A stretch of 11,954 nt of DNA from Deltaproteobacteria bacterium (GCA_030595135.1 JAUVDU010000014.1:1-11954); one strand, 5' to 3'. Positions 1 through 9,000 are shown, numbered from the stretch's first letter. The notes: generated from the letters alone by a model not told the origin. Translations and numbers: made by a program.

Positions 1-251
1 TCGTAAGCACCCTCTTCACCTTTCTGTTTACTGTAAGCGCAGAAGCGACACTGGTTGACACAGATATTGGTCGGGTTGATATGACGATTAATATTGTAGT
101 AAACCGTCTCACCATTGATCTTTCGGTTAATTTCAGCCGCCAGTTTGCCCAGGGCAAAAAAATCGCCCTCTTCATAAAGAAAGAGGGCATCGCTTGACGA
201 CAAGCGCTCTCCGGCCCGCCGTTTTTCGGCAATTTTATTAAATTTATGCAA
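1..251 (-). CDS. mqnE: Aminofutalosine synthase MqnE, N-terminal part (cut by window start)
   Basis: Only the first 83 codons are present; the rest lies left of position 1. MqnE is a radical-SAM enzyme that joins SAM-derived adenosine to 3-[(1-carboxyvinyl)oxy]benzoate in the futalosine route to menaquinone. The visible protein shows AGERLSSSDALFLYE (about 13-27), LGKLAAEIN, YYNINRHINPTNIC and a CxxxCxxC cluster motif (C64, C68, C71, as CVNQCRFCAYSK), which would bind the 4Fe-4S cluster. The phrase NRHINPTN favours MqnE over its paralogue MqnC. No ATG is available. The frame is open from a TGA just upstream, and TTG at 251-249 is the best start, but its AGGA is about 12 bases away, which is long. 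It lies 61 bp downstream of the MBL-fold gene on the same strand, so cotranscription is possible. Family call sure; start uncertain. Confidence 0.85.
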   Translation of the reverse strand, partial: MHKFNKIAEKRRAGERLSSSDALFLYEEGDFFALGKLAAEINRKINGETVYYNINRHINPTNICVNQCRFCAYSKQKGEEGAY

Positions 252-312
252 AACTATAAAATATCCTTTTCAAACAGCAAGACGGAATGCCTCGCAGGCT
301 TTTTCTTATACT

Positions 313-1143
313 TTACGCTTCTAAACTGGCACCAACACAGGCAAAGAAGAAACGCTCCGGCATCCGGGCGTAAAGAAGTGCCGATTTTTCGAGGCCGGTA
401 CAGTGGGAAGCCCCGAGTTTTTCAATCTCGTAATTGTCGATCACTTTGAGCGTTTCGGCAAACTGCTCGTCGCCGGAAAAACCCATATGGGTGCCACCGA
501 TAACCGCATAAATACAATCGCCAGGGAACTTTCCTTTGACGTAATCGAGGATATTGACAATACCGGAATGAGCGCAACCCAAGATAACGATCAGTCCTTT
601 GGCAGATTTGATGACCAGAGAGAGATCATCGTTGATCGGATCCGGTCTAAGCTCTTGACCTGATTCAGTCACCGCTACCATATTGGGATCGCCAACTTCA
701 TAAGTGGTATGCCGGGGAATCTCGCCGGTCAGAAAGAGCCCAGGCCCAACCTCGACCATCTCCCGGGAAAAACAAAAATCAGCTCCCAGAGATTCAAGAA
801 ATGAGCGGCGAAAAGGGATCCCGATAGCGCGACGCGCCTCGCCCCAGAAACGTTCAATGAAAATTTCCGGATGAGCATAGACCGGAACCTGACCGCGCTG
901 AACCAAGACTTGCGGTAAACCACCGACATGATCGTAGTGACCGTGGCTGATCATGATTGAATTGATCGAGGCCAGATTTTTTTTCAAAAACATCGCGTTC
1001 TGGGTAATACCCTGGCCCTGTCCGGTATCAAAAAGATAGTTACCGTGGTCGGTCTCAATAAAACAGGCAAAACCGTGCTCGCCAATGCCGCCGAAGGGCA
1101 TGCCGACTGAATTTTCACAAAGAATGGTTATTTTGGTCTTCAC
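313..1143 (-). CDS. MBL-fold metallohydrolase, COG1237-like (DHPPS/Tflp-type)
   Basis: The product is a 276-residue cytosolic metallo-beta-lactamase-fold protein. The metal-site signature HGHYDH (67-72) is present, followed by VGG. Further likely ligands are H192 in GCAHSG, H219 in GGTHM and H247 in SHCTG. The GCAHSGIVNI stretch and the LFDTGQ segment (38-42) match the group often annotated as 7,8-dihydropterin-6-yl-methyl-4-(beta-D-ribofuranosyl)aminobenzene 5'-phosphate synthase. That name derives from archaeal methanopterin work and may not describe the bacterial function, so the substrate is unknown. The start is GTG at 1143 (shown as Met), with AAAGGAG seven bases upstream, a strong ribosome binding site. 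It lies between the TRAP permease and mqnE on the same strand. A 6-bp inverted repeat (GGATGC at 1163-1168, GCATCC at 1198-1203) lies in its leader. Confidence 0.85.
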   Translation of the reverse strand: MKTKITILCENSVGMPFGGIGEHGFACFIETDHGNYLFDTGQGQGITQNAMFLKKNLASINSIMISHGHYDHVGGLPQVLVQRGQVPVYAHPEIFIERFWGEARRAIGIPFRRSFLESLGADFCFSREMVEVGPGLFLTGEIPRHTTYEVGDPNMVAVTESGQELRPDPINDDLSLVIKSAKGLIVILGCAHSGIVNILDYVKGKFPGDCIYAVIGGTHMGFSGDEQFAETLKVIDNYEIEKLGASHCTGLEKSALLYARMPERFFFACVGASLEA

Positions 1144-1218
1144 AATTAAACTCCTTTATAACGGATGCGTATCAATATCTTAATCTTTCAGACAAAAGCA
1201 TCCAGCAACGGAAAATCC

Positions 1219-1229
1219 CCCGCTGCGGG
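1219..1229 (-). terminator. Possible weak terminator after the TRAP permease gene
   Basis: About 35 bases past the permease stop, the minus strand reads CCCGC-A-GCGGG followed by GGATTTTCC. The stem is very short and the T run is only four, so termination would be inefficient at best. It sits in a 119-bp gap whose other content is the leader of the MBL-fold gene. Readthrough into that gene cannot be excluded. Confidence 0.25.
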
Positions 1230-1262
1230 ACACAAAATGGTCATCAATGTCACTTTCAAGGC

Positions 1263-3323
1263 TTAAGCCGCAGCAGTGCTTCGGCTTAGCCGCATTTTCT
1301 GCAGCAGATAGAAGGCCCCCAAAATTGCCAGGCCGATGGGATAAGCCAGATATTTATTGGATAATGAGAGCAAATTAGCCAGCAGTTCGGGCCGGAACAT
1401 GATCAAAGAAACACCAAGTAGTATAAAGAGGTCGTACCACTTGTTCTTCATCAGAAACCAGCCTTGGGTGGCCGACGCAAAAGCGCAGGTTCCGACACAA
1501 GCCATAACAAAGATCAGGATCCCCAACGGCCAGCTGTTGATATTATGGAGAATCAGGTCGCTGTTGAAGATAAACATAAAGGGCAAAATTGAGGTTCTGA
1601 TATCGTACATAAACCCCTGAATGCCGGTTTTAATGGGATCTGATCGAGCCAGAGCTGCGGCCGCATAAGAGGCGAGGCCTACCGGCGGCGTGTCATCGGC
1701 TAAAATCCCGAAATAGAAACAGAAGAGGTGGGCTGCCATCAGGGGAACGATAAAATTATTTAAGCCGCCAACCTGAACAATAATCGGCGCCGTCAAAGAG
1801 GCCATAACAATATAGGTCGCCGTCGTCGGCAGACCCATACCGATCAAAAGACTGGCGATCGCGGTAATCAGCAGCATAAGATAAATATTGCCGCCCGAAA
1901 GCTGTTCGACGATCTGAGTGATCATGCCGCCGATCCCCATATTGACAACCCCGACAATGATCCCGGCTGCGGCACAGGCGACCGCCACCGTAACCATATT
2001 TTTAGCTCCGGAAGCGAGCCCGTCGTAGATCGTGGTAATACTTTTCTTGAGACTTTTGCCGATAAACCCGGCACTGCCACGACCGTCAAATATATCCTTG
2101 GCGACAACTACCAGCACGAGCCATAAAATAGCGTTAAAAGCGGACTTGTCCGGGGAGTGGCGCAGATAGATCAGTTCATAGAGCAAGGCGCCTATCGGAA
2201 TCAGAAAATGGAGGCCTTCCATTAGGGTCTGCATGAGAATCGGCAGTTCATCTTTACGCAAGCCCCGCAAGCCGAGTTTAGAGGCTTCGATATGGGTAAT
2301 GTAGAGTAGGGCAACGTAGGAAGCAAAGGCCGGAATCGCTGCGGCTTTGACTACGGCAACGTAAGGGACATTAACATATTCAGCAATAATAAAAGCCGCG
2401 GCCCCCATAATCGGCGGGGCTAACTGACCATCGGTGCTCGCCGCAACCTCGATTGCGGCGGCTTTGGTCGCCGGGTAGCCGACTTTCTTCATCAAAGGTA
2501 TCGTAAAGGTTCCGGTAGTCACGATATTGGCGATACTGGAGCCCGAGACCATCCCCGTAAAGCCGCTGGCCAAGACCGCAGCTTTGGCAGGCCCGCCTTT
2601 GAAACGGCCGAGAAAACATAAAGCCAGATCGATAAAAAATTTACCGGCCCCGGCTTTTTCAAGGATGCCGCCAAGGAGAACGTAGAGGAAGACCACTCGG
2701 GCCGAGACATCCAGAGGAATACCGTAAATACCTTCTCCGGATAGCGTAATCTGGCTCAGATAACGAGTTACCGAAACCCCGCGAAAAGCCAGAATATCAG
2801 GCATGTAGGGGCCGAAATAAGCGTAAAGACTGAAGACAATAGCAATAATGGAAAGAGCCGGCCCTAAGGCCCGGCGAGCGGCATCTAAAAGGAGAACCAA
2901 AAGAATAACGCCAAAGACCACATCGGTGGTCGTCGGCATCCCGGAACGGTTAGCGATACCTTCCCATTCAAAATAGAGGTAAAGAGCACTGATCGCTCCC
3001 AGCGCCGCACAGAGGTAGTCATTCCAGGAGATATGGTCGCGGGCCGAAAGAAACTTAAAAAAAGGCTTGGGTTTTTTGAAAAAGGGGATATTAAGAAACA
3101 GTAGAACTAAAGCAAAAGCCAAGTGAATGGCCCGAATAGCAATCGAGTCGAGCAGGAGCCAGCTTGATATCGAGAGCTGAAACAAAGACCAGGCCACTGC
3201 AATAATCGGAACCAGATGGCGCTCAAAACCGTGCAGAGTGCGAATTTCACCGCTCTCTTCAGCAATGATCTCCTGAAGAGCAACATTCTGTTCTTGTTCT
3301 GATTTTTCTTCAGGCTTCGTCAT
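1263..3323 (-). CDS. TRAP transporter fused permease (DctQM-type, 4TM/12TM), TAXI class
   Basis: This 686-residue inner-membrane protein fuses the small DctQ-like and large DctM-like TRAP subunits and uses an ion gradient to drive uptake of substrate delivered by a periplasmic binding protein. After a hydrophilic N-terminus (1-36), hydrophobic segments run from about 37 to 80 and 105 to 170 (the DctQ-like half), then through the DctM-like core to about 675. Core motifs include GGPAKAAVLASGFTGMVSGS (243-262), EVAASTDGQLAPPIMGAAAF (292-311) and GMGLPTTATYIVMASL (495-510). Length and architecture match the TAXI-TRAP fused family. The start ATG at 3323 has GAGGG about nine bases upstream. It lies 235 bp downstream of the TAXI receptor gene, its evident partner. 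The core STDGQLAP differs slightly from the STGGQIMP I recall as usual. The substrate cannot be told from sequence. Confidence 0.95.
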   Translation of the reverse strand: MTKPEEKSEQEQNVALQEIIAEESGEIRTLHGFERHLVPIIAVAWSLFQLSISSWLLLDSIAIRAIHLAFALVLLFLNIPFFKKPKPFFKFLSARDHISWNDYLCAALGAISALYLYFEWEGIANRSGMPTTTDVVFGVILLVLLLDAARRALGPALSIIAIVFSLYAYFGPYMPDILAFRGVSVTRYLSQITLSGEGIYGIPLDVSARVVFLYVLLGGILEKAGAGKFFIDLALCFLGRFKGGPAKAAVLASGFTGMVSGSSIANIVTTGTFTIPLMKKVGYPATKAAAIEVAASTDGQLAPPIMGAAAFIIAEYVNVPYVAVVKAAAIPAFASYVALLYITHIEASKLGLRGLRKDELPILMQTLMEGLHFLIPIGALLYELIYLRHSPDKSAFNAILWLVLVVVAKDIFDGRGSAGFIGKSLKKSITTIYDGLASGAKNMVTVAVACAAAGIIVGVVNMGIGGMITQIVEQLSGGNIYLMLLITAIASLLIGMGLPTTATYIVMASLTAPIIVQVGGLNNFIVPLMAAHLFCFYFGILADDTPPVGLASYAAAALARSDPIKTGIQGFMYDIRTSILPFMFIFNSDLILHNINSWPLGILIFVMACVGTCAFASATQGWFLMKNKWYDLFILLGVSLIMFRPELLANLLSLSNKYLAYPIGLAILGAFYLLQKMRLSRSTAAA

Positions 3324-3428
3324 TTAGCATGGCCCTCGTGGTTATAGCGACTATTTTAATCGTATAATAACCGGCTACGTCTATAAAGCTACTGCAAATA
3401 GTGCAAACTTTGCTTCGCCCTCATAAAC

Positions 3429-3475
3429 GGGGTCAAAGCTGGGGTGCTGACGCACCTTTTACCAGCAATGACCCC
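3429..3475. repeat. REP-like nested hairpin between TAXI receptor and permease genes
   Basis: The 47 bp fold as three nested perfect stems: GGGGTCA (3429-3435) with TGACCCC (3469-3475), GCTGG (3438-3442) with CCAGC (3462-3466), and GGTGC (3443-3447) with GCACC (3452-3456). They are separated by an AA/AA internal loop and a TTTTA bulge, with a TGAC loop. Seventeen base pairs in all with GC-rich closing pairs make a strong structure on either strand. No T run follows on the minus strand, so it is not a classical terminator. The shape and the GGGGTCA ends resemble REP sequences mobilised by RAYT/IS200-like transposases (inference). I see no flanking target duplication. Confidence 0.65.
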
Positions 3476-3494
3476 AATCTCGGCAGGTAGAGAA

Positions 3495-3516
3495 CAAGTT
3501 CAAGTTCCAAGTTCAA
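3495..3516. repeat. Short tandem repeat of CAAGTTC-like units
   Basis: Three adjacent copies, CAAGTT, CAAGTTC and CAAGTTC, are followed by a partial unit AAG, about 20 bases past the REP-like hairpin in the 235-bp gap between the receptor and permease genes. The gap also holds a weak hairpin, GGTTAT (3340-3345) with ATAACC (3367-3372), just upstream of the permease ribosome binding site. I see no gene in the gap. Confidence 0.6.
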
Positions 3517-3558
3517 GCCGCATATTTACGTTATTTACGGCTCATGTATAACCCTGAA

Positions 3559-4530
3559 TTACATTAAACCAGCTTCTTTATAATATTTGACCGCTCCGGG
3601 ATGCAGGGGTGCGGAGAGACCTTCGAGCATATTCTCTTTGGTCAGTACCGAATAGGCCGGATGCAATTTTTTGAAGGCTTCGAGATTGTCGAAAACCTCT
3701 TTGGTAATGGCATAAACGATATCGTCGGAAATATCGGATGAAGTTACCAGGGTTGCCTTAACACCGAAAGTTGCTGCCATATCGGTTTTATTGGTGGCGT
3801 TGGGATAAAACTTCATCGGAATCAGAGCTTTGGCATAATAGGGATATTTAGCAATCAGGGACTGAACATCAGGAATCTCGACGATATGAACCTTGATGCG
3901 TCCGGCAGTCGCTTCCTTGATCGAACCATTGGGGTGACCAACAGTGTAAAAGAAAGCGTCAACCCGTTCATCCTGCAAAGCACTGGCGGCTTCAACAGCT
4001 TTGATGTACTCGGCCTTAATACCTGTCTTTTCATCAAGACCGGCAAGCGCCAAAGCATCACGAGAGTTGCCTAACTGTCCAGAACCGGGGTTGCCGATAG
4101 CGATTCTTTTATCCTTCATATCGGCCAATGAGTAGATACCACTCTCATCACTGGCAATCAGGGTGATTGATTCGGGATGAATACTGAACACGGCGCGCAA
4201 TTTTTTCTGCGGTTTGCCATCCCACTCTTTCATACCGTTAACGGCCTGAAACTGACGGTCGGACTGGGCAATACCAAACTCTAAATCACCATTCAGGACA
4301 GCATTAATATTAAAAACCGAACCCCCGGTTGACTCAACCGTGGCTTTCATGTTGTAGGTTTTGGCCTTTTTATTGACCATCCGGCTAATCGCTCCACCCG
4401 TGGGGTAGTAAACCCCGGTGACACCGCCGGTACCGATGGTAACAAACTGAATCCGAGCCATAGAGGCGGCCGGGGCCATGAGCAGGGCCAAAGCCAGACA
4501 GAGAGACAACAACAGAGCTTTTTTCATCAT
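3559..4530 (-). CDS. TAXI-family TRAP transporter solute-binding protein
   Basis: This is a 323-residue periplasmic receptor that captures a solute and hands it to the fused TRAP permease encoded just downstream. A signal peptide is clear: KK at 3-4, a hydrophobic core at about 5-18, and likely cleavage after ASMA (22-25). The mature protein carries TAXI hallmarks: GTGGVTGVYYPTGGAI (33-48), STGGSVFNINAVLNGDLEFG (67-86), IAIGNPGSGQLGN (143-155), LQDERVDAFFYTVGHP (185-200) and the C-terminal HPGAVKYYKEAG. Length is typical. Two adjacent ATGs exist. AAGGAG (4540-4535) is four bases from the first (4530) and seven from the second (4527), so the second may be the one used. The gene lies 61 bp after the UspA gene with no terminator between them. 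Characterised members bind dicarboxylates or glutamate, but the ligand here is unknown. Confidence 0.95.
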   Translation of the reverse strand: MMKKALLLSLCLALALLMAPAASMARIQFVTIGTGGVTGVYYPTGGAISRMVNKKAKTYNMKATVESTGGSVFNINAVLNGDLEFGIAQSDRQFQAVNGMKEWDGKPQKKLRAVFSIHPESITLIASDESGIYSLADMKDKRIAIGNPGSGQLGNSRDALALAGLDEKTGIKAEYIKAVEAASALQDERVDAFFYTVGHPNGSIKEATAGRIKVHIVEIPDVQSLIAKYPYYAKALIPMKFYPNATNKTDMAATFGVKATLVTSSDISDDIVYAITKEVFDNLEAFKKLHPAYSVLTKENMLEGLSAPLHPGAVKYYKEAGLM

Positions 4531-4591
4531 TTTTCTCCTTACAAACGTTTGGGGTTAAAAGGTTTAGCTACGAAATAACACAAATCAGAAC

Positions 4592-5053
4592 TTACTTCAT
4601 ATTCTTCTTTGCTGCGGTTCTGGTGACCAGAACACTGGTTTTGGCCCGCCGGACAATCTTTTCAACTGTAGTCCCATAAAAATATTTCAAGTCGAGGTTG
4701 GAACGACCGTGGGAGCCGATAACCACCAGATCTACCGGATTCTTCTCCAGTTCTTCAAGAATCTCAACATAAGGAATACCTCGTCGAATATGGTAGCTAT
4801 ACGTAATCTCTTTCAATTGCGGAAAACGCTCCACCATTCCCTCAAGTTCAATCCGGGCATCATCTAGAGCTCCCTGCTTGAGTTTTTCATACTCTTTCTC
4901 ACTGAGATAGTGATGAAGCAGACTTTCATCGTGGTTGACATGGAGAATGGTCAGCGGACACTGACGACGCTGGGCAATCTCAATTGCATGGTTTAAAGCG
5001 TAATAGGAATCTTCGGAAAAATCGACGGGAACCAGAATCGAGGTGATCTGCAT
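4592..5053 (-). CDS. Universal stress protein, UspA family
   Basis: This 153-residue cytosolic protein is a single Usp domain. It starts MQITSILVPVDFSED with the conserved Asp at 11, and has LTILHVN near 34-40 and the nucleotide-binding loop beginning VVIGSHGRSNL, then YGTTVEKIVRRA and SVLVTR. The loop fits the ATP-binding pattern G-x2-G-x9-G-S/T, except that I count ten residues, not nine, between G116 and G127. ATP binding is therefore likely but not certain. The start ATG has AAGGA about six to seven bases upstream. It lies immediately upstream of the TAXI receptor and TRAP permease genes on the same strand. The ectoine TRAP transporter TeaABC of Halomonas has a UspA partner, TeaD, encoded beside it and reported to regulate the transporter, so a transport-linked role is a reasonable inference. 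Confidence 0.93.
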   Translation of the reverse strand: MQITSILVPVDFSEDSYYALNHAIEIAQRRQCPLTILHVNHDESLLHHYLSEKEYEKLKQGALDDARIELEGMVERFPQLKEITYSYHIRRGIPYVEILEELEKNPVDLVVIGSHGRSNLDLKYFYGTTVEKIVRRAKTSVLVTRTAAKKNMK

Positions 5054-5171
5054 GGAGAATCCTTTTTACTAAAACGGTTTTTCAATGTTATCAGCAGGTG
5101 GTAATAAGCAGGTATAGGGCTATTTCTATATAACTCCTTAGCATATCAGACAGTAAATGCAACTGTTTTTT

Positions 5172-5197
5172 AAAAAGCCCCCCCTAAAGGGTTTCGC
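5172..5197 (-). terminator. Possible terminator after purQ
   Basis: Starting about 10 bases past the purQ stop, the minus strand reads AAACCC-TTTAGGGG-GGGC followed by a run of five T. AAACCC can pair with GGG(C)TTT, or CCC with the first GGG. The stem is short, so this is a tentative end for the purSL-purQ transcript. The remainder of the 150-bp gap to the UspA gene shows no convincing promoter. Confidence 0.35.
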
Positions 5198-5203
5198 ACG
5201 CTA

Positions 5204-6007
5204 TCAGGAAAAATAGTTAACCGCGTTCTCAAAAATGACCCGGCCCGGCCCCGGCTGCCGCCAGTCACTATCGGGCTCCAAGGCCAGACGCTCAGGCCAA
5301 TCCGGCATCTGGTTTAAGCGAAAGGCTCGTTCGGGGTGAGGCATCAATCCAAAAATACGACCTTTAGCAGCACAAAGCGCCGCGATATCATCAAAAGAAC
5401 CATTAGGATTGGCAGGAAAAGAGCCTTGAGCCGGCTGCATTTCGGCATCAACATAACGCAAGGCAACCTGCCGCCGCAGCTTAAGTTCGGCAAGAGTTTC
5501 GGGCGGAGCAAAAAAGCGCCCTTCACCATGCGCCACCGGCAGACTTAGAGAGCTAACGCCGCCAAGAAACACTGAATCACTTTCAGCGGCGAGTAAATTC
5601 ACCCAGCGGCACTCATAACGAGCCGTACGGTTGGCAATCAAAGCCACCCGGCGGCTTCCAAAAGAGTTGTCACCATCTCCCGGCAACAGGCCGAGGTTAA
5701 CCAACACCTGAAAACCGTTACAGATCCCTAAAACCAGATGATCGGCAGCGACGAAAGCCATAAGTTCCGGCCACAGGGTATGACGCATTTTATTAGCCAG
5801 AGCGTTTCCCGATCCCGTATCATCACCATAGGAAAAACCTCCCGGCACAACAAAAATCTGGTAACCGGAAAGCTGTTTAGGTGCGGCAATCAGATCATTA
5901 ACATGCACAATTGCCGTTTGCGCACCGCAGGCCTGAAAGGCGTAAGCGGTCTCCTCTTCACAGTTGATACCGTAACCGGTCAACAACAAAACTTTGGGTT
6001 GAGCCAT
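5204..6007 (-). CDS. purQ: FGAM synthetase glutaminase subunit PurQ
   Basis: PurQ is the class I glutamine amidotransferase that releases ammonia for conversion of FGAR to FGAM in de novo purine synthesis, working with PurSL. Counting from ATG 6007 it has 267 residues. PGGFSYGDD lies at 55-63, the nucleophile elbow LGICNGFQ holds C96, HGEGRF is at 160-165, and the catalytic His and Glu are H224 and E226 in PHPERA. It is longer than the roughly 220-230-residue Bacillus-type PurQ, in line with the longer form that accompanies PurSL-type synthetases. ATG 6007 is chosen because GGAG lies six bases upstream; an in-frame TTG at 6019 overlaps that site. It starts 30 bp after the purSL stop, clearly the same operon. 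Confidence 0.96.
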   Translation of the reverse strand: MAQPKVLLLTGYGINCEEETAYAFQACGAQTAIVHVNDLIAAPKQLSGYQIFVVPGGFSYGDDTGSGNALANKMRHTLWPELMAFVAADHLVLGICNGFQVLVNLGLLPGDGDNSFGSRRVALIANRTARYECRWVNLLAAESDSVFLGGVSSLSLPVAHGEGRFFAPPETLAELKLRRQVALRYVDAEMQPAQGSFPANPNGSFDDIAALCAAKGRIFGLMPHPERAFRLNQMPDWPERLALEPDSDWRQPGPGRVIFENAVNYFS

Positions 6008-6037
6008 TATATTCTCCAAATCCGACGTAAGCCGGGA

Positions 6038-9000
6038 TTAAAATCCAACAAATGTCGAGCGATAGGCGGCCAGCAGGGTTGAGACCGTCGTTTGCAGAGA
6101 GGTTTCTCCGTTCTGGCTAATGACAATCTCTTTGTCAGTCCGCACCCGGCCCAATTTGGTAAAACTATTTTCAGCAAACTCTTTTTCAAATTCGGCCCCC
6201 AATTCCGGGGCGACACTGACCAAAAAACGGCCGGGATATTCATTGAAAAGAAAAAGATCGGGGCGCTCGGAAGCCGGGATCTCAAGTTCACAACCCAAAC
6301 CTTCGGCCAGTGCCCCTTTTCCTGCAGCATGGGCCAGACCGCCTTGAGCCAGAGGGTAGAGAGAACGAAAATTCCCCGCCGCCGTCCACTCCTGTAAACG
6401 GGTGTAGAGGGGAAGTTGGTCAGCCGGGACAAATTTCGGCACCTGACCCTGAGCTTCGCTAGTCGCCAAATCTTCCTCTTTTAAAAGCGCCAGATATTCA
6501 CTGCCGCCAATTTCCGCACCGCCTGCACCCAGAAGATAGAGAAGATCACCAGGTTTGACAAAGGCAAAGGAGCGCACTTTGGAGATATCGGGCATTACCC
6601 CAATCGACGAGATCAGGATAGTCGGCGGCACCGAGATCGTGACCGGTTGATCGCTCCGGTCAAAACCACGAAAATCATTATACATGCTGTCTTTGCCTGA
6701 AATAAATGGAGTACCGTAACAAATTGCGGTCTCATAACAGGATCTAGCACACTCTTTAAGCTGCCAGAGGCGCTCGGGATCATCCGAAGAGCACCAGCAG
6801 AAATTATCTAACAGGGCGATATGTGACAATGGCGTACCAACCGCGAGCAGGTTACGAACCGCCGTATCAATAGCCGTGGCCGCCGCCGCGTAGGTATCAA
6901 GGTCACTGATTGCCGGATAAAGACTCTGCGATAAAGCGACCCCTTTGGCCGATTCCGGCAGGGGTTGAACAACCGTCGTAAAACCATCAATCTGCCGGCT
7001 GCCGACCAGAGGCTTAAGGACTGAACCGCCCTGCACCTCAAAATCGTACTGAGTCGAAACATAGGCGTGCGAAGCCAAGTTAAGCCGCTTAAACATTTTT
7101 ACAAAAAGATCTTCCAAGGAAAATTCGGTCAGCGGCGGCAGGAAAATATGATTTTCCTCAGAGGGTCGAATTTTAGTTAAGAGGCGTTTAGCGGGCTGAC
7201 CATTATGGAGAAACTCGAGCTCCATATCCATGATCTTTTCGCCCCGGTAGCTGACCTGACAGCGGCCGGAATCGGTAAACTCGCCGATCACCAAAGCTTC
7301 GACACCGCGACTTTTGAGCAACGTTTCAAGTTCCGACCATTTCTCAGGCGGCACCGCCAGCGTCATCCGTTCCTGCGATTCACTGATCCAAATCTCCCAG
7401 GGAGCCATGCCCGGATATTTGACCGGCACCTTTTCGAGATCAACCCGGCAACCGTTACATTCGCGGGCCATCTCAGCCACCGAACAAGAGATGCCGCCGG
7501 CTCCGTTATCAGTAATGCTGCTGTAGAGATTGCGCTGGCGCACCTCTTTGACAATGGCATCGGTAAATTTCTTTTGCGTGATCGGATCACCAATCTGCAC
7601 CGCCGTCGCCGGACTGCCGCCGGTCAAGGCTTCGGAGGAGAACGTGGCTCCATGAATACCATCAAGGCCGACCCGACCCCCGAGCACCACAATATAGTCG
7701 CCGGGCCGAGCCGCCTTCTCATGGCTCAAGCGCCCGGCTTTGGTCTTTCGCGGAATCAGGCCGACGGTGCCGACAAAAACCAACGGTTTGCCCTTGTAGC
7801 CGGGATGAAAAGTCAAAAAACCCTGGGTCGTCGGAATCCCGGAGCAGTTACCGCCAACCCTGACCCCATCAACAATACCGTCAAGAATACGGCGCGGACG
7901 TAAAGCCTGATTTTGACCTCCGGCTGAACGATAGAGGGGTTCCTGATCTCCGGGATCGGCAACACAGAAACCATAACGATTAATTATCGGTTTGGCTCCG
8001 AGACCAAAACCGACGGTATCCCGATTGACGCCGACTATGCCGGTGATTGAACCGCCAAACGGGTCAAGCGCGGAAGGGGAGTTATGAGTTTCGACCTTGT
8101 CGGTAACCAGATAGTCATCATCAAAAATAATCGCCCCGGAATTATCGACAAAAACCGAGACACAGATATCATCAGCGCCTCGTTCTTGACGAATTTTTTC
8201 GGTCGCCCCCTTGATATAGGTCTTATAGAGACCTTTCTCAAGATCATCGATAGCGGCGGCAAAAATTGTATGTTTGCAGTGTTCCGACCAAGTCTGAGCC
8301 AGGGCTTCGAGCTCAAGATCGGTAGGCTGACGTTTCTCAACCGTGGCAAAATAGTCAGCAATGGCTCCAAGTGAGGGCAGATCGAGAGCCAAAGGCCCGC
8401 GCCGCACAATCCGGCATGGCTCATCACCATCGGCTTCACAATGATCAATAATCCCCTCTTTACCCAGAGCGACAAGTTCTGATTCAGAGATCTCGAGATC
8501 GACCAGACTGACCTTTTTCCCGGCCCCGAGCCGGACTCGAGGGATAATGCAGTCCATCCCCTGGTCAGCCTCATAACGAAACCGCTCTTTCCAGTCGAGG
8601 CGTTCAATCAAAGCATTGGCCAGGATCCGACCGACAAGGCGACGATCTTCAACCGTCAAGGCTGCAGCCACTTTGAAATAGTAGATAGTGCTTGAATAGA
8701 CTCCTTGATCAATTTCAAGCGGTGCGCCCCAGGCATCAGCCAAGGTCTCAGCTGCACTATGAGCGATATTATCGGTCACCCCGGGCAGAAAACCAACCTC
8801 TAAAATGAGCTCAGCTGAATGCAAAGGACGAGCTTCATCGATAAGACAATCATGAATCACGGGATTTAAAAGCAGGTCGGCGGCTTCTTGCAAACGGGCC
8901 GGGCTGAAATCCCCTTCGAAGGTATAGAGCTCGGAAAGCCAAACCTCTTCGATAACCGTTGATAACTCCAAAGAGTTAAGTCGGTCTCGCAAAAGTTGAC

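Noticed and set aside
289..304. Plus-strand terminator GCCT-CGC-AGGC followed by T run
   Set aside because: The stem is only 4 bp and no plus-strand gene ends there.
246..449. Small plus-strand frame of 67 codons
   Set aside because: It overlaps the start of mqnE and the 3' end of the MBL-fold gene on the other strand, with no ribosome binding site or domain.
7205..7903. Open frame of 232 codons on the plus strand
   Set aside because: It lies wholly antisense within purSL, which has continuous strong family motifs. The frame has no recognisable domain and is a codon-bias shadow.
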